A stretch of 64,000 nucleotides of DNA, taken from contig JAMPIT010000484.1 of NCBI GenBank assembly GCA_026261815.1, positions 9,708,501 to 9,772,500 on the forward strand. The letters are read 5' to 3'. Each line of letters opens with the position of its first letter. The stretch's first letter is position 1. Made by a program: the position numbers and the translations under genes. Shown piece by piece: positions 1 through 13,846 of the stretch. The notes below the pieces were generated by a model that worked only from the letters and a program-made list of their open reading frames with translations, did no database searches and was not told where the DNA came from. The DNA is from Monarcha castaneiventris obscurior. Its lineage: Eukaryota > Chordata > Aves > Passeriformes > Monarchidae.

Positions 1-583
1 TTAAAAATAGTACATATCCTAGAATTAAAAGTGTGCACTTTCATATTTATGTACACAGTGGCTGAATTAAAGTAATAAAACCCCTTAAATGTGCATTTCA
101 TAAGGCTTTCATATGCAGTTTATAGTTTTAACATTCTTGTTAAACCCAGTTCTGTTTTCTGTGTTTTTTATGAGCAATCTTTCTGGAGTGGTCAGGACTG
201 GTGCAGGCAGTGACAGTGTTTGCACATGGCTTTCTGAGCACAGAGGAGTGGGAGTGGGCAGCCTGGGGCCAGCCTGTCTGCCAGCAGATCAGGCTCCCCG
301 TGTCCTGGCACAGTGGTGCCTTGCTAAATTATGCTCTGAGCCTGCTCCACACAAGGCATGTTTTTCCAGCAGGTTACGTGTATATCACTTCTTCAGCCGA
401 ATCTCAACTGGACTCTCTTTGTTGGACAGGGCAGAATGCTTTAGTATTCTAATTAGTCATTAATTAGAGGTGTGAGGTCTTGACACATAATGCCTGGTGT
501 GTCACAGGAACTGCTCAGCATCTTGCAGGATGAGTTGCTCCAGCATTGAGCAAACTACAAATGAGGGAACAGGAAGGTTTTAA

Positions 584-606
584 TTTTTTTTTTTTTTTTT
601 TTTTTT
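584..606. repeat. Poly-T tract (23 T)
   Basis: An uninterrupted run of T. It is not preceded by a recognisable retroposed sequence on either strand. Confidence 0.95.
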
Positions 607-1569
607 GGGAAATCAAGTCATCTTATGCCTTCCCCTTACAGAATAGCTCTAAGAGAGTGAGCATTTTTCTGCAATAACACTGATTATTTTGCTTGCTCAC
701 AGCAACAATGTGTTACTGTGGATCATTGTTTCGGCAGGGGATTTAAAAAAATTATTCTTCTCTGCACAGGATGCTCTTGAGAATTGATCCTGAATCAAAG
801 GTAAAGGAACAGGGCATAACTGAGAGGCAGTTAGCAGCAAGTTTTGTTCATCTGCAAAATTTCCTGGATTCTGCTTGGTCCTTTTTATTAGTTTTATTTA
901 TCTGGGTAGAAACCCACTTGAGATTACAATCTCAGCTTCCAGGATGATTTGTCCTACTCTCCTGGCTTTGAAAAATGGTCTCCAAACTATCTCAGGAGTG
1001 ACACTCTGGCTGTTCTTTTTTGCCACTTGGAATCTGTCCTGTTGCTATAGGAAGCTGGTAATGGTTTGTTTGTTTGTTTCTTTTCCAACATAGCTCCCGT
1101 AAATCTTTTCTCCTTTCTCAGGGTGTGAGTTATGACTCGTAGGAGGTTGGTAAAAATCACCTTGAAAGGGATGGAAGTACCAATTTGCTGTAAGTCATTT
1201 ATTTATAAAGGCTGGGAGAAACACTCATGGAAATCACAGCTCTGGTCCTTTTGACAAGCGTCCCCCCTGCTCGTGGCACAGCAGTGGTGTGGATTGGGTT
1301 GCTCTGCCCTGGCATGGTATGGCCAGTTGTGTCCCTGCAAATCCCTGGGCCAGCAAAGGGAGCAAAGGGAGGAGCAGGGGGGGTACATTGCCACCCTGTG
1401 TGCAGACCCCTTCCCTCTAGATCCACGATGGAAAAAAGGCTTGGCAAAGCTTTGACATCAGTGCTGGCACCACTGCTTTCCCCTTGCATGAAAATAAGCC
1501 TCCCCCATGGCTCAGCTTAGTGGCAATCATAAAAAGTGAAATATTTTCCAGCTGTCCATAGCACTGGCA

Positions 1570-1616
1570 AACCTGCATGTGGGTGATGTCTTCTCAGGTA
1601 TTCCCACATGCAGGTT
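1570..1616. repeat. Perfect 14-bp inverted repeat (stem-loop)
   Basis: AACCTGCATGTGGG (1570-1583) and CCCACATGCAGGTT (1603-1616) are perfect reverse complements separated by 19 bases. Pairing does not extend outward. This is too short for a normal pre-miRNA hairpin (about 60 or more bases), but it would form a stable 47-nt stem-loop in RNA of either strand. Confidence 0.9.
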
Positions 1617-2567
1617 GGACCTGCAAGGTAGGACTTTGCTGGACAAGGAGTTTCAAGGGAGATATTTGCCATTTCGACAAATTTTATTTGGGTTTTGCAG
1701 TGAGAAAGCCTTTAGAAGAGCAGGAGGCTGGATCTGACCGTGCTGATGTCAGTCTGGATTTAGCTGTGTTAAAGGGAATGAGGTTAGTCTAGATTGACAC
1801 TGGCATAAAAGGAGAGGGCAGAATTAGGCTTATGATATCTAAAAAAGTCTTAGGTCCTGATTCATCAAAGGACTTAAGTATGGCTGAATTCTTCCTAAAG
1901 CCCATATGTTAGCATTTGGCTGACAGGGGACGTTTATTTTTATTCAGAAGTATCAGAAAGGACGAAGAGAACGCTTTACAAATGGTTTCCTTCTGACTAG
2001 AAGTATAATTGCCTCTAAATTTGGAGATAAACAGGAGAAAACATATTTTAGGTTGAGAATTTCTTGTATGTTAAGTGATGTGTTTTACTGCAGAAAGCAG
2101 CTTATAATGCAAATAATTGTGTCAGTTGCAATGACAACAGTGGTGTAATTATTTTTGATAATGAAAGAACATACTATTATTTTGAACCAAGGAAACGATA
2201 GAGGGGTCATCATGTAGGATTTTTTTTTACTGGCAATAACTTATTTCTGTATGATGTTGTAATCATGACAGAATCACAATCTTGAGATAATGTAAGCATA
2301 TGACTGCCCTTTGTGCATCAAAATACCCCAGAGATGTAATTATCTCATGGCTACTACATTTTCTGACAAGTCTTACAGCTTAAATATTGCCGACCCTGAA
2401 CATTGATATGTACACAAAACATTAAATATTCATTTGCTGATACATGTGTTTATAAAAATCCCATTTCTCCATTGAGTGAGCAGTGGTTTTCAGGTCATCC
2501 AATTTAATAACTATGAAGATATTTGAGGACTCAGGGATTCTTGCTCATTTGAAGTTCTGTAGTTTTC

Positions 2568-2584
2568 TTTTTTTTTTTTTTTTT
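2568..2584. repeat. Poly-T tract (17 T)
   Basis: An uninterrupted T run following agttttc. No associated retrotransposon was recognised. Confidence 0.95.
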
Positions 2585-5500
2585 GGCAAAATAGATGGAG
2601 TTACTACTTTGCTAGGAAAGGGAATACATTTCTTCCCACAGTTTGTTCTGCTAATAGTCCCTGTGTACTGCACATGCAACTGTGCCGGCCTCGTTGTTTC
2701 ACATCCATGGAAATATGCGGTGCTCTGTGCAGGGCTGCAGCTCTTTCCACCCTTTGCAAGGCACAGACTGACCTTCCGCCCTCCTTGTGGTTCACAGTGG
2801 GGTGGGACACAGCCTTGGCCTGGCTGCAGGAGGGGAGTAAAGCTTCTATTCCATCTCTTCTGTCTTCCTGATCCTGGTGAACTAAACTTTATTTTTTCAA
2901 ATTGTTACAAAGTGCTTGACTTTTCTGCAGGATGAGCAAATCCATCTCTCCTCCCACCAAGTGTCCTTCACGTGTGTTGAAGCAGTGGATACCTCCAGAG
3001 TTATTTGTGGCCAAAGCAGCCCCTCATGTTGAACCTGGGATGGGCCAGCAGCTGTCTGGTAGGCCTCAGATTCTGAAAGAAAAAAAATGACCAGGGCTAG
3101 TAGCAAATGTTAGAAAATGCCTCAGCTTTCAAAAAGCAAAACAATTTGTTCCCAGCTGTATCAGCACAGAGTCGTCCAACTCACCTTTTGGAGAGAGTGG
3201 CACTAATTTGTGTAGCCCCTGTTTGTGTGACCTGTGGTGTCCGTACTGTACGTGTATGAATGCTCTGCATGCCCTGGGGTCACTTTGGAGTCTATATCTG
3301 TGTTGCATTGGCTGCTGAAGTGCCTGGTTTGCTCCTTTCAAGCTACTCAGGATGAGGAAGAAGGTGGGGATCTCTCCAATGAGTTTTGAGCAGTGCATTA
3401 GTGTCACCTCTGATACCAGTAAATGACCCAGGAAAATCAGCTGGGAGCTCTCACCAGTGACATGGCAGTGTAGAGAGAGGTATCTGTGCCTCAGGGGCTT
3501 TGCTTCTGGTGTGCCCCACTGAAGTGATGGATAAACCCGGGGGCTGCATCTTCCTCAATGACAAGTTAAATCTTCCCCTTGTAATTGCCTGAAACACAAC
3601 TTCTGGTAAGTTGGACAAGCTGAGCAGTTGTGCTGCTGCTTGTGTTTCTCCAAAAGTCATAAGCAGTGAGGGGTGCTCTGCTTGAGTCCAATGTAAGGCA
3701 ATGGAGCAGGATCCAACATGTGTGGGCTTTTTGTTAAGGAAAAAGAAAAGAGAAAAAGCACAATGAATCCCAGGTGGTCAGCCCAAACAGTGTGCTGCCT
3801 TTTCTCTTGCACTGACTAATAATCCATTACAGGAAAAATAGATTACCTGCTGATGTACCAACACACAGGGGTGGTACATGAGAGGAAGATGTTCTCTGGA
3901 TCCAAATAGCCAAACTGCTTCTAGCGGAGCTGTGTCTTCTGTAACAGGTAGGTGCAGGAGCACCTTTGTATGTGGAAGTGAGGAGCCTCCTGCGCTATTC
4001 TTACTGAAAAAAAAATAACAAAGCCCTGCATTTCCAGACATGCCAGGGCTTCAGGCTGGGGTACTCCTACTGTGGTGACAGAGAACAGTGTGGGTTTGCA
4101 GTACTAATCTGTGGTGATGCTTTTGGAATTTGTTGTTTTGTTTCAGTCCTTCTGCAGAGCCTAGCTACGATCCTGCCCTTATGTTATTTAATTAAAAAGA
4201 AAACAATTGAAAAAATAAAATAAGGGATCAAAATGCCTTTGTTGTGTGTTTTTGATCTGTTCAGCCTTGAGAAAGCCTTTCTGCTATCATCACCTGAGGC
4301 ATATAGCTGTTTACCTCTGGTTTGAGGGTATCACTTTTATGCTTTATGTACTTGAAAGGAAGTTAAATAAATAGCTCCTTTACTCGTTTTAGTTTGTCTT
4401 GGACTCTTCACCCCTAAGAAATTGTGAAGCCAAGTGGAATCAGAGAAGGGCGGCATAGCAAGCAGTTTGCCCATGAAATGCATTTGTTTTTAATTGCCTC
4501 ATTAAGTCAGGTTATGATGGATTATATGACCTTACCCAATGCAGTCTGACATAATGGGATGCTGTCAGAAGTTCTGGAACAACAGAGTGATATTCACTTG
4601 ACTGGGGTTTTCTTGCTTGTGTTCTTAGCTGTGTTGATTGCTTGCAGTGGTTATACACATTAAGAATGTCTTGGCATGAGTAAAGGCAAGGTCATTAATG
4701 CTTTTTGTCATGATTACTTGATGAGCTTGTTGTTCAACCAGGAATTAATGCCTTGCTGGTAGCACAGGAAGGAGGCATGGGGCTGTCATGCTGTGGTGCA
4801 ATGGGGTGGGTGTTGGGCTCACAGATTTCTCATGGTGCCTCCCAGGGCCCTGTCTATCAGCTGCTATCAGGGGTTGCAGCCAGTGACAGCACAGCCATTC
4901 CCAGCAATTCACAGAGCAATTTTCAGCTAAGGTATTTTCAATTATTTGGCTGGTGTTTAATAAACATGGCTTGAGGAAGCCCCTCTGTGTTGCACATCTG
5001 TTTTGGAGAGGGGCATAGCAAATGGAGGTGTTGTATCCAAGGCAAAGCAAGGTGTCTTGGCAGCAGGAGCTGGCTTTGCTCCCTCCACGAGGGAACAGGA
5101 GCCCTTTCATTTCCTGGCATGTGTTGGTGGCTTGTGTAATGGAGAGATAAAAGAACATCCTCCTCTTCCCATGATAGATGAGGTTTGTAGGTTTCAAACT
5201 GTTTAAATAAGACTTCTGGCTAGCAAAAATGTAGAGGAAAAAACTTCCACTCTCAGGTAAATCACTATGCTGCATTTGTTTTCCAAACCCTCTAATAATA
5301 ATATAAAAAAGCCATTTTGAATGCTATTCCTTTTGCCTTTTCAGTTTCTCCCTTGGAATCTTTCAGCTGTTAAATTAGTTTTTGGATTCATCCCAAACTT
5401 ATGAATATTTCTTTGTCCTTCTTCACTTATCTGTCTCTCCTCCCCCATTCTTTTCCAGAATAATTTCTAGTGGATGAATTTTTTGGAAGCAGTATTTCCC

Positions 5501-5756
5501 TGTGTAGGTCTTACTCACCCAGCGCATCTTTCTTTAAATAAGGCAATACTGGTGTTTTTTACATCCCGGACAGTTCTGTTTAACTGCCAAGAGCTGGACT
5601 GTTGACTTGGATGAAGCCCCACTGTGTTTAAGTGCTCTTACAAGCACTGATTAGGATGGCAGGTTTTGACAGCTGAGTCAGGCAGAAACCTTGAAATACA
5701 CCATTTGGGACTGTTTGTTGGTGATAATGAGTCTCAACTGCCACAGACTTTTGTTC

Positions 5757-5769
5757 TTTTTTTTTTTTT
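5757..5769. repeat. Poly-T tract (13 T)
   Basis: An uninterrupted T run within ordinary non-coding sequence. Confidence 0.9.
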
Positions 5770-8299
5770 CAAAAGTTTAGAGCTTTCTCCTTCATTAGGA
5801 CAAAGGCATTCTTCAGACTCCCTTGAAATGGATGCAGCACCTCCTTGTTCTCCTACAGTGATCATTGCTATGGATAATTTTGAAGGAAACAAGTGAGATT
5901 TAGGAATTGTTTGGAGATATTGCATTTGACTGGTTATTTGCATTAAAGCTTCCTGAGAAATTGATTTCCATAATCATTCTGAAGGTTTGTGAGACAAAAA
6001 TGAATTCTAAATCGGAATGCATCTAAACTTTAAAATTTTCCCAGGAAGTTGAAATTTTAGTGTATTCCTTGTGAAAACACTGAAATGTATTTCCAGGTGA
6101 GTAGGTTGCTGCCTGGCATTTCTGTGGGAATTGAACTTGGCATTGTTCTTATCAGCTTCATTTGACTTCCGCAGAGGGAGGTGATAGGAGAGTGAGAAAA
6201 TTCACATCAAGTCCAATTTGCAGGTGCTGGGGCTTGCAGCCTCTGCAGCTCCATAAATCCCTGTGCTTCCAGGCCAGGAATGAACTTGCAAGTGTCAGAC
6301 AGGGCTGAGCAGGCTGCTTGGCCATTGTCGTGTATGTTTGTAGCATATTAAGAGAAAACACAACTGCACACTCTTCTCGTTTGGCATCCAGACTCCTTGC
6401 ACAGCCTGATATTCATCCATCCATTCCTCCTCTCTCTTCCCTGTTGAGCTTTTCCTGACAGACCCTCAAACTAGTTGGTTTCTGAACATTATCTATGTTG
6501 TGGCTCCTATGGACATGGAAACCTTGGAGAAACACAGAAGAGCCAGTAGCAAGGCTCCCATAGACATTCATGAAAATGGAGCTGCTTCTATCAAAAGTTC
6601 CCTTAAAGCCTGTCAATCCTTCGGAAAAATGCACATTTAATCAGAAATCTCCTTTATTTCTGTTCCTTCTCTCTCTACTCATCCATTTCTTCATTCCCAT
6701 TCCCAAGCTTGTCTTTGTCTTTTCCTTTACTTCCAACCTGAAGTCCTGGTACCAAGTTGCCAGCCCCTTGCAAGCAGCCAGACCTGGCATGTTTTGGAAA
6801 AATGCAAGCAGCTTGTCTAGGGCAACAGAGAAAGCCACAGAGCTAAAAGCTAGTCCTGATAAAATGCAGGGAGGTTTTACTGTCATGAAGTTCGTTAGCA
6901 AGAGCTGTTGTTTGTTTGGAGCTGCTGTGCAGTGATTATTTTTCAATAAGAGCTTCCACTTCACCTCAGTGTATCTGTAGTGATTACAGGACTGAACCTA
7001 AATGGCTGGGGAGAATATGCTAAACTTCACTGCTGTTGGTGACAGGCTTTAGTAATTCCTGCCTCCACAAGCCTACGGCTTTAGACATCTGCTTTTATTT
7101 GGGCTTCCTGAAAATTACACCCCCAAGGAGCTTAAGGGAGTGAAATAATCTGTACTGACAGAATGTGGTGTGGAAATGTCCCTCCTTAACTATTCTGCTG
7201 ATGGAAGACTTCAACGTGGAAGCAAAGGAATATTGTTGGCAGAGAGCAAGTGGAAATCACACTCATGTTTAGGCTTGACTTGGGTTAGGCACTGGAGAAA
7301 GAAATAAATGGAAGAGGGAAATTGGGTCCAGGAGTGGCATTCCTTTTCTTTCTTAACTGTCCAAGGTGCTGGTGAGGGAACTTAGCATCTTGTGCCAGAA
7401 GCACCACTGTGTATTGCTTTGCTTGGCAGTGCCATCTTCTCAGAGCATTTTGTTTCAATTCCCTCAGAACCTCAGTGGGACAGCTGAGTCTCTGAACAGC
7501 TGTAATTAGCCCATGACTTCATTTCCAAATGGGGTCTCCTGAGGACATTAATAAGGTGGTGAGGTTTGGGAGGAGCAGTGAGCTGGCTGCTTCTCACAGC
7601 TTCAAGGGTCAGCAGATCCTGCAATTAACCAGGAACAGTGAGCCAGCCAGGATGCTGTGGCACATGAGCCAAGGTCCTGGATGGAAGCTAAGGGAAGAGG
7701 AGAGAAGACAGTGAGAAACTTGGGAACAGCCTTCTTCTTTCAGCTCTCACCAAGGCTGAACCTTGGCCACAGGAATCCTTCATTTGAAGGAGAGAATGAC
7801 ATTGTTTTTCCTCCTAAAGAAGCTTATATTCCTGTATTATAGCCCTGATTACTGTGTCATCTGAGTGCTTGAATGTATTTGAGTTCTCAGAGCATCTCGA
7901 TGGGACATGTGCTCTTATCCCTGTTTTTAGCTGTGTGGTTGATGCCAAAGTCCTGCTGATTTCAGGGGGTTGGCTTGGGACCACGTGGTGTGGCCCATCA
8001 CCTTGCACAGTCTTGAAGCAATGCCATTCACCTCTCCTAGTGGTAAATCATGGATCCCCTACCAAGAAAAGGAAGGGTGTTTTGGGGCTGGTTGGCAGCT
8101 CTGAGGTCTCTCCATGATCTGGCCAGAGGTCCTTACAGCCTGAGCTATATCCTGCTTGCAGGGGGCTGCCTCTGGCCTCCATTTCTTGATTACAGCAAGA
8201 CAGCCAGGGCTGTTTCAACTGCAATGATTGCAAGTAGGCTTTGGGCAGCTGATTATTCACAGTCATGCCTGACACTGCTGGAGAATAGGGTAGGATTTT

Positions 8300-8345
8300 T
8301 TCCTCTTTAGCTTTCCGATCTGCAAAATAATAACAACATTTGTCA
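8300..8345 (+). mobile_element. Possible MIR-like fragment
   Basis: The string ctctttagctttccgatctg followed by caaaataataacaaca resembles the MIR stretch with cctcagtttcctcatctgta and aaatggggataataata in plus orientation. It is short and diverged, so chance similarity is possible. Confidence 0.3.
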
Positions 8346-10761
8346 ATGTGAATCCCTTGTGAGGCAGTGAGCTCAGAGCTGCTCTGTGAAGTGTGGTGGT
8401 GTCTATTTGCCTGCAGAACAGGTACATTTTTGGAGGTAGAAGAGAAAACTGTGCCCACCTCATCCCACTGAAACACGTTGCACTGTCAGTACATCTTTGG
8501 TCTGCTACAGAGTAAATATCTTCTAGTTCCTCTGAGCTGCTGAATCCCTCACCTCCATTGAAATTCCCACTGAACACAGGCCATATTTTACCACGGTTTG
8601 GACTGAGTTTCACATCTCATAATCAAACTCCTTGTCAGTTAATGCCTCTTTCTGCATGACACCCTCGGGCTGATTTCAGGCTGGCAGGGCCGCTTCCAGT
8701 TTCATTCCACCAATGATTCTCCAGCCATCCTGTCTTAAAAGTCATGTGTGTAACTGGGCTCTGCCTGCTTTCTAAATTATCTCTCAGTACTGTTTTTTTC
8801 TTTCTAGTCCTTCACTTATGAGCCTCAGGGATTAATGCAGAAGTGGAATTTTGGACCCGTGTGTGTTTTTTTGCCTCTGTGAAGGGGTGGAGATCATCCT
8901 CCACTTAGAAACCACGGTTACAGGGTCAGTCCCTTTAGACTCAGATACTACTGAGCCACCTGTGATATTTTATGCTCCTGAAAAACTCTGTGTTTCTCTG
9001 AGCTTACTCTGTCAGCTGTCTTCTAGCCTGCATTTGGCACAGGATCAGAGTTGTCACCTTTCCAGATTTTTTTGCTGAACCAAAATAAAATTTCAGAGAG
9101 GCTATGACATCAGAGTTCTGAGAAATACTACCTGAAAGCATCAGTTGTGCAGCATTCAAACTTTAACAAAACAGAACCCAGAGTTTTGCTTTAACAATTC
9201 TATGGTGGTCTCTCCACTTTCCCTTCTAGTAGAAAAGTGTCTGCTACATGTTCCTGGGCTTGGCTGCAGTGTACATTTGGGTGTCTGCAAGTCCCAGGGA
9301 TTACATGTCAGTCACCAAATGTCCCCTATTGTGTCACCCCACTTTTCCAGGGCTGTGGCTCTCACCCTACCTAGTGAGGCTTACTATTTAATTGGTGCTG
9401 TTATGATCACACAGCAACCTTTTGAGGCCAGAAGGCCACTGCAGGTGCTGAAATATCTTGTGAACTACTATCAAACAAGTGAGAGAAATTAAGGTAGTTG
9501 TGGGACAGGACCTGGAAAAGAAAATGTGTGAGTCAAGTAAGTTCATATTTTACTCAGGCATTTTTAATAATTTCCCATGGTAAATGGCCACAATCTGTTC
9601 TCTGTTCCCGGTATTGTTACTGTTACAGTGAAAATACCATGGCCACTGTTAAGCACTGAAATTTATTTATGTGGTTGGTGTGGGTTTTGTTGTCTCTACA
9701 GCAATTAGAGCTCTTTATTCTTTCACAGGTATTTTTGGACAGCTAGTGTTTTCCTGCCCCAGAAAAATAAACAAAAAGCCAAATATGCTCCTGATGCTTT
9801 TAAAATTGTGAAGATTTTAAAAACCATCTGAGCCTTTTTTTCTTTGGCAGTTTTAATTCTGAGACCACATTCCCTTGAAATAAGCATTAGCTTAGTGTGA
9901 GTGGTTGGAAGTAGCTGTATAAGTCCTTACTTGTGCTGCTAGGCCTGTGCTCTTTCATTGCTTGAAGATTTCGAAATCCCCAACTTTAATTTCTGTAGCT
10001 GCAGTTAAGCTGGTAAGATGCTGCACACAGGTGGCAAACCTCCAACATTATCCTCTTTCTTTTTTGCTTGATTGTTGCCATGTTTATTATTTTGTAATAA
10101 AGCCAAAAGCCCAAAATAATTCACTTGAAATGCAGCAGTTGCAACACACCAAGATGTTGTCTTCTCAAAAGCTTCTCATGGTCTTTAAAACAGCTGGAAA
10201 ATAGTGACAGGAATGAAATGGCAGGGCATCAGCAGAAACTTGCAGAGGGGGTCAGTGCCACTGATTGGTGTTAAAGCAGGTGAAGACTTCATGACATATA
10301 GAGCTTAAGAACAGTGCTGCATGGTGTGATTAATAACTGCAGCATGTTGTGCTGTCTCCAGCCTCACAGAAACTCAGTTATGCAGCAAGCAAAATACAAT
10401 GTGGCAGGAAAGGATCAGGTAAGGGCTGACCTGTGAAATAGTAGTTGGAGCAGGATGCATCTCCTTGTTTGGAGGCATTTGCTCAGGGTCGAACAAGGAC
10501 ATGGTGTGTCTGTGGTGTCTCTGTGCTGCAGCAGACCCTGGTGTTCCTATGATTTCCTGGAACCATGTTGTAGCAGCCGGTGATGGCTTTGAGAGCCTAG
10601 TGCCAGGCACCATCTCTGGAGGGCAATGCCTTCAGTTTTGCCTGAGGGTTGCCTACCAAAACACAGGCCACTGGTTTGGGTCTGCTTAAATCTGTTGTCT
10701 GTGACTTGGGTGGCCCGGCACAGGCAAACAGGGCTGTGTTTCTGCATCCCTTGCTCCTTGG

Positions 10762-10780
10762 GGTTTTCCTGCGGAAAACC
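10762..10780. repeat. Short perfect inverted repeat
   Basis: GGTTTTCC and GGAAAACC are 8-base complementary arms with a 3-base loop (tgc). It is recorded as structure only. Confidence 0.75.
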
Positions 10781-13351
10781 TCTCTCCCTTTGGTGTTTGT
10801 GGTAGATCCACCATACCTATGCTTTTTAAGAATTCAAGGCAATAGTGTTGGCTTCCTCCTGTGTGAAATCACTTGGCATGTCCCAGTGCTGAGAAATACT
10901 GAGTAGTACTGCTGGTTAGGGCACGGGCTCTTCCACGGGGCATAGAACGGTTCTACAGTCAGGGGTGGGATTAGACCTAGGAGCAGGAAGAAGAGGAAGA
11001 TTGCCCAGGATGAGGGGCAGCAGGAGGCTGTTCCCAGTCATGTTGGGAAGAGGCAGCTGCCGTGTGCTGCTTACTCACGTAATGACCCTTGTGCTAATGC
11101 TGTTCCCTATCATTTAACACAAAAATAAAACTGCCAAATTGGGACTGATTTGAAATGTCTGGTTTGCTTTGGAAGACGTTTAATAGCAGCTATACTTTAA
11201 CTGTAGGACTCTGATTGGAAAAGGAGGGACAAATAAATAGTTTACATTAACTTAGCAATATTATTCTGTTATTATTGAACTTTCCTAAATTCTACCCAAA
11301 CCTTGGCTCAAATCAAACAGCTTCAGATAATTTGTGAGCAGCAATGGGTGAAACTAAATGGGAGTAGGACATGAAAAGAGTGTGTGATTACCTGAATGGA
11401 AACCAAAGTGTTCCCAGTACTCACAGTAGTTAGTGAGATGCTTTGAAGGTTTTTTCACCTCTTAAATCCTTACTGCTTTGAGGCAGCGATTTTGGCCTTC
11501 AAATGACTACAGCAACTTGCTGCCCTGACAGTGAAATAAATTTTGAAAGCAGTGTGAGTGCAATCTATAGGATTAACAGCCAGGCCATAAAGCAGAAATC
11601 TTTCCAAAACAGAGAGTTCTTATGATTACTCAATCATGAAAAAGTAGCCTACAGGACCTGGATGGTTCATGGTGGCTTGTTGCCTTTTATATTGGCAGGT
11701 GAGAAAATACAGGCTGAGTGCAGGCAGTATCTGCAGTCACAGGGGACATGCAGGTTGTATCTTTGGTCCCTGGGAGCCCATCTCAGCAAAATCTTTTGTG
11801 TTGCTCCACGCTGTCTTGCTTTCCTGCTGCTCACTGTATTGCCACAGCTCTCTAAAATATTAATGCGATGAGAAGGAGATCGCCCTCAGATGACCCTCCA
11901 TAGCATCGCTTGCTGGACTGAGAGTCTGGGCTGCAGTACAATCCCAAATGCATGTGTTTTGTTTTTACAGAAGTGGCTCAGTATGGATGACAACTTGAAT
12001 TGGTTATGTCAGTTCTAACTAATGACATTGAAGACCAATAAAGTGACTCTTAGATTGGTTTTGTATTATTAGTCTCGTTATTAATTATGGAGACATGACA
12101 GCAGCATTAGTGCTAGTATTAACCATCAAAATAAAATTGAATTGTACTCATAAATCTCACTGATTAAAAGTACATGAAGGATTACAGCCATTCTCCGAAG
12201 GAAAAGAGAGGAAATGGAGTGAGTCTGAAGTTAGGAGTGAGATGGAGGTGGAAGAAAATGTAGGGAAGGATAGCAGTATGCTGAAGAGTGTTCAAAGAAG
12301 GAGCCTGAGCAGAGCGGAACAGGGCTAGGTCTGAAGTCTTCAGCTGCCTAGGTGGACAAGGTTGGGTTTTCCTGCATGTTAGCAGGAATTATGGACCTTA
12401 CTGCCCTTGAGCCTGGCTGCTTGCCTAGTGCTTCCCAATTCCCTTTTGGACTCTGCAGATTGGATACCTAATCTGGAAACCACTGCAAAGGGCTTCTCCA
12501 TTGTGTGAGCCTGGGCCAGCACCCTGCCCATCTCCCAGGAAGCTTGTGGGAGTCTTAATGCCTGGGAAGAGCAGATGGATCTCAAATGGTGGAGATCAAT
12601 GCAAACTGGGACAAGCTCTTGCCAGGAGCAGGCTCTGATTTGAGTGCTGCCTGTGGATAGGAGGAAAGGGAAGCAGGCGCATCCGTGTGGCCCTGGAGGG
12701 GAGCCAGGGAGATCCTTGCTCAGCAGAAGAGCTGCCTTTGCTCCTGACCATGGTAAACTGCTGAGAGGGAGGCAGTGCAAATTAATTACCTCCTGCCCTG
12801 GAGAAGGGTGGCAGGAGAAGTATTATGCCTCAGAGTGATCCATGAAAACAGCACAGTTTCCGGGGGTGGTGCAGTTTGCGCGATGCTGCTTGTCTGGAGA
12901 CACGACTCATTAAAATCTGGGCTTTAATAAGCTGAGAAGCATTCGCCAGATCTTGCACCTGGGGTCTGCTCTGTGGCACTGCTGACGTGACCATGTCTGG
13001 GCGCTGAGAGTTCAGTCCTTGAAGGGTTACCCAAGACTGGCAGTGGCTGTTGCTGGTAACCATGCTCTGCCCTGTGCTGGCCTTTGCAGAGCATGGTCTG
13101 CATCTTGCTCAGTGGTGAGAGTGATGTCCCTATTTATAATGCCTTAAATGAAGTGCAGGATAATTTAATTTGTACATCCATTAATACTATCTACTGCAGG
13201 GTTTGTACTTAATTGTATCACTCTAAATGGAGTTTTAGGTATATTAACAGGCTCTTGGTCCTGTTTCCAGGCACAGCCATGTCCAATCCCACACATGGCT
13301 GCTTGGAGAATGTCCTTTCCATTCCACTAACCCCACTGGCCTGGTTGGGTT

Positions 13352-13370
13352 CTTGGAAGGTTCTTCCAAG
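13352..13370. repeat. Short perfect inverted repeat
   Basis: CTTGGAAG and CTTCCAAG are 8-base complementary arms with a 3-base loop. It is recorded as structure only; no function is implied. Confidence 0.75.
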
Positions 13371-13731
13371 TTGGCAGTCACTGCCCAAAAATCATGATTC
13401 CTCCCTGAAATGGCCAGGAGACAATCATGGTGGGTATTTCCTTGGCATCAGTGTGGGAGATAGGATGGTATTGACTCTCTCTGCAGGGCAGAGACAAACG
13501 GGAAACTTTGGGCCAGGAGCTACCTCAGTTCCCAAAGTTTTCCAAGGGAAGCTCTTCTTGCAGCCAAATAACTTTGTAGGTTGGGTAAGGGTTGACCTGA
13601 CTATAGTGAACTGATAATCTGCTTCTGCTATTGGTTCTTTTGGGTATAAGTGGGTTAATAAACATCTGTCTTGAGTTGTGTCTCATGGTGTGGTTTAAAT
13701 CTGAGAAGTCAGCAGTAAAGGTGTGTGTTTG

Positions 13732-13846
13732 TCACAGAATCATGGAATGGTTTGGGTTGGAAGGGACCTGAGAGATCATCTAGTTCTGACCCCCCTGCCA
13801 TGGTCAGGGATGCCACCTGTTGCATTAGGTTGCTCAGGGCTTCACT
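13732..13846 (-). mobile_element. CR1 LINE 3' end, truncated copy
   Basis: The plus strand reads cacagaatcatggaatggtt, then gggttggaagggacc, agatcatctagtt, cccccctgccatgg and aggttgctcaggg. These are successive landmarks of the reverse complement of the avian CR1 3' end. The element is therefore in minus orientation and 5'-truncated to about 115 bases, as is typical for CR1. The sequence past about 13846 no longer follows the consensus. Several substitutions indicate an old copy. Confidence 0.9.

Noticed and set aside
4745..5275. 176-codon open frame on the minus strand
   Set aside because: No family resemblance, promoter, splice signals or codon pattern; it is consistent with chance in 64 kb.
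10380..10418. Short ATG frame ending in a strong donor (CAG|GTAAGG)
   Set aside because: It leaves phase 0, incompatible with GRIP2 exon 2, and it has no leader-like or CpG context. An isolated strong donor match is expected by chance.
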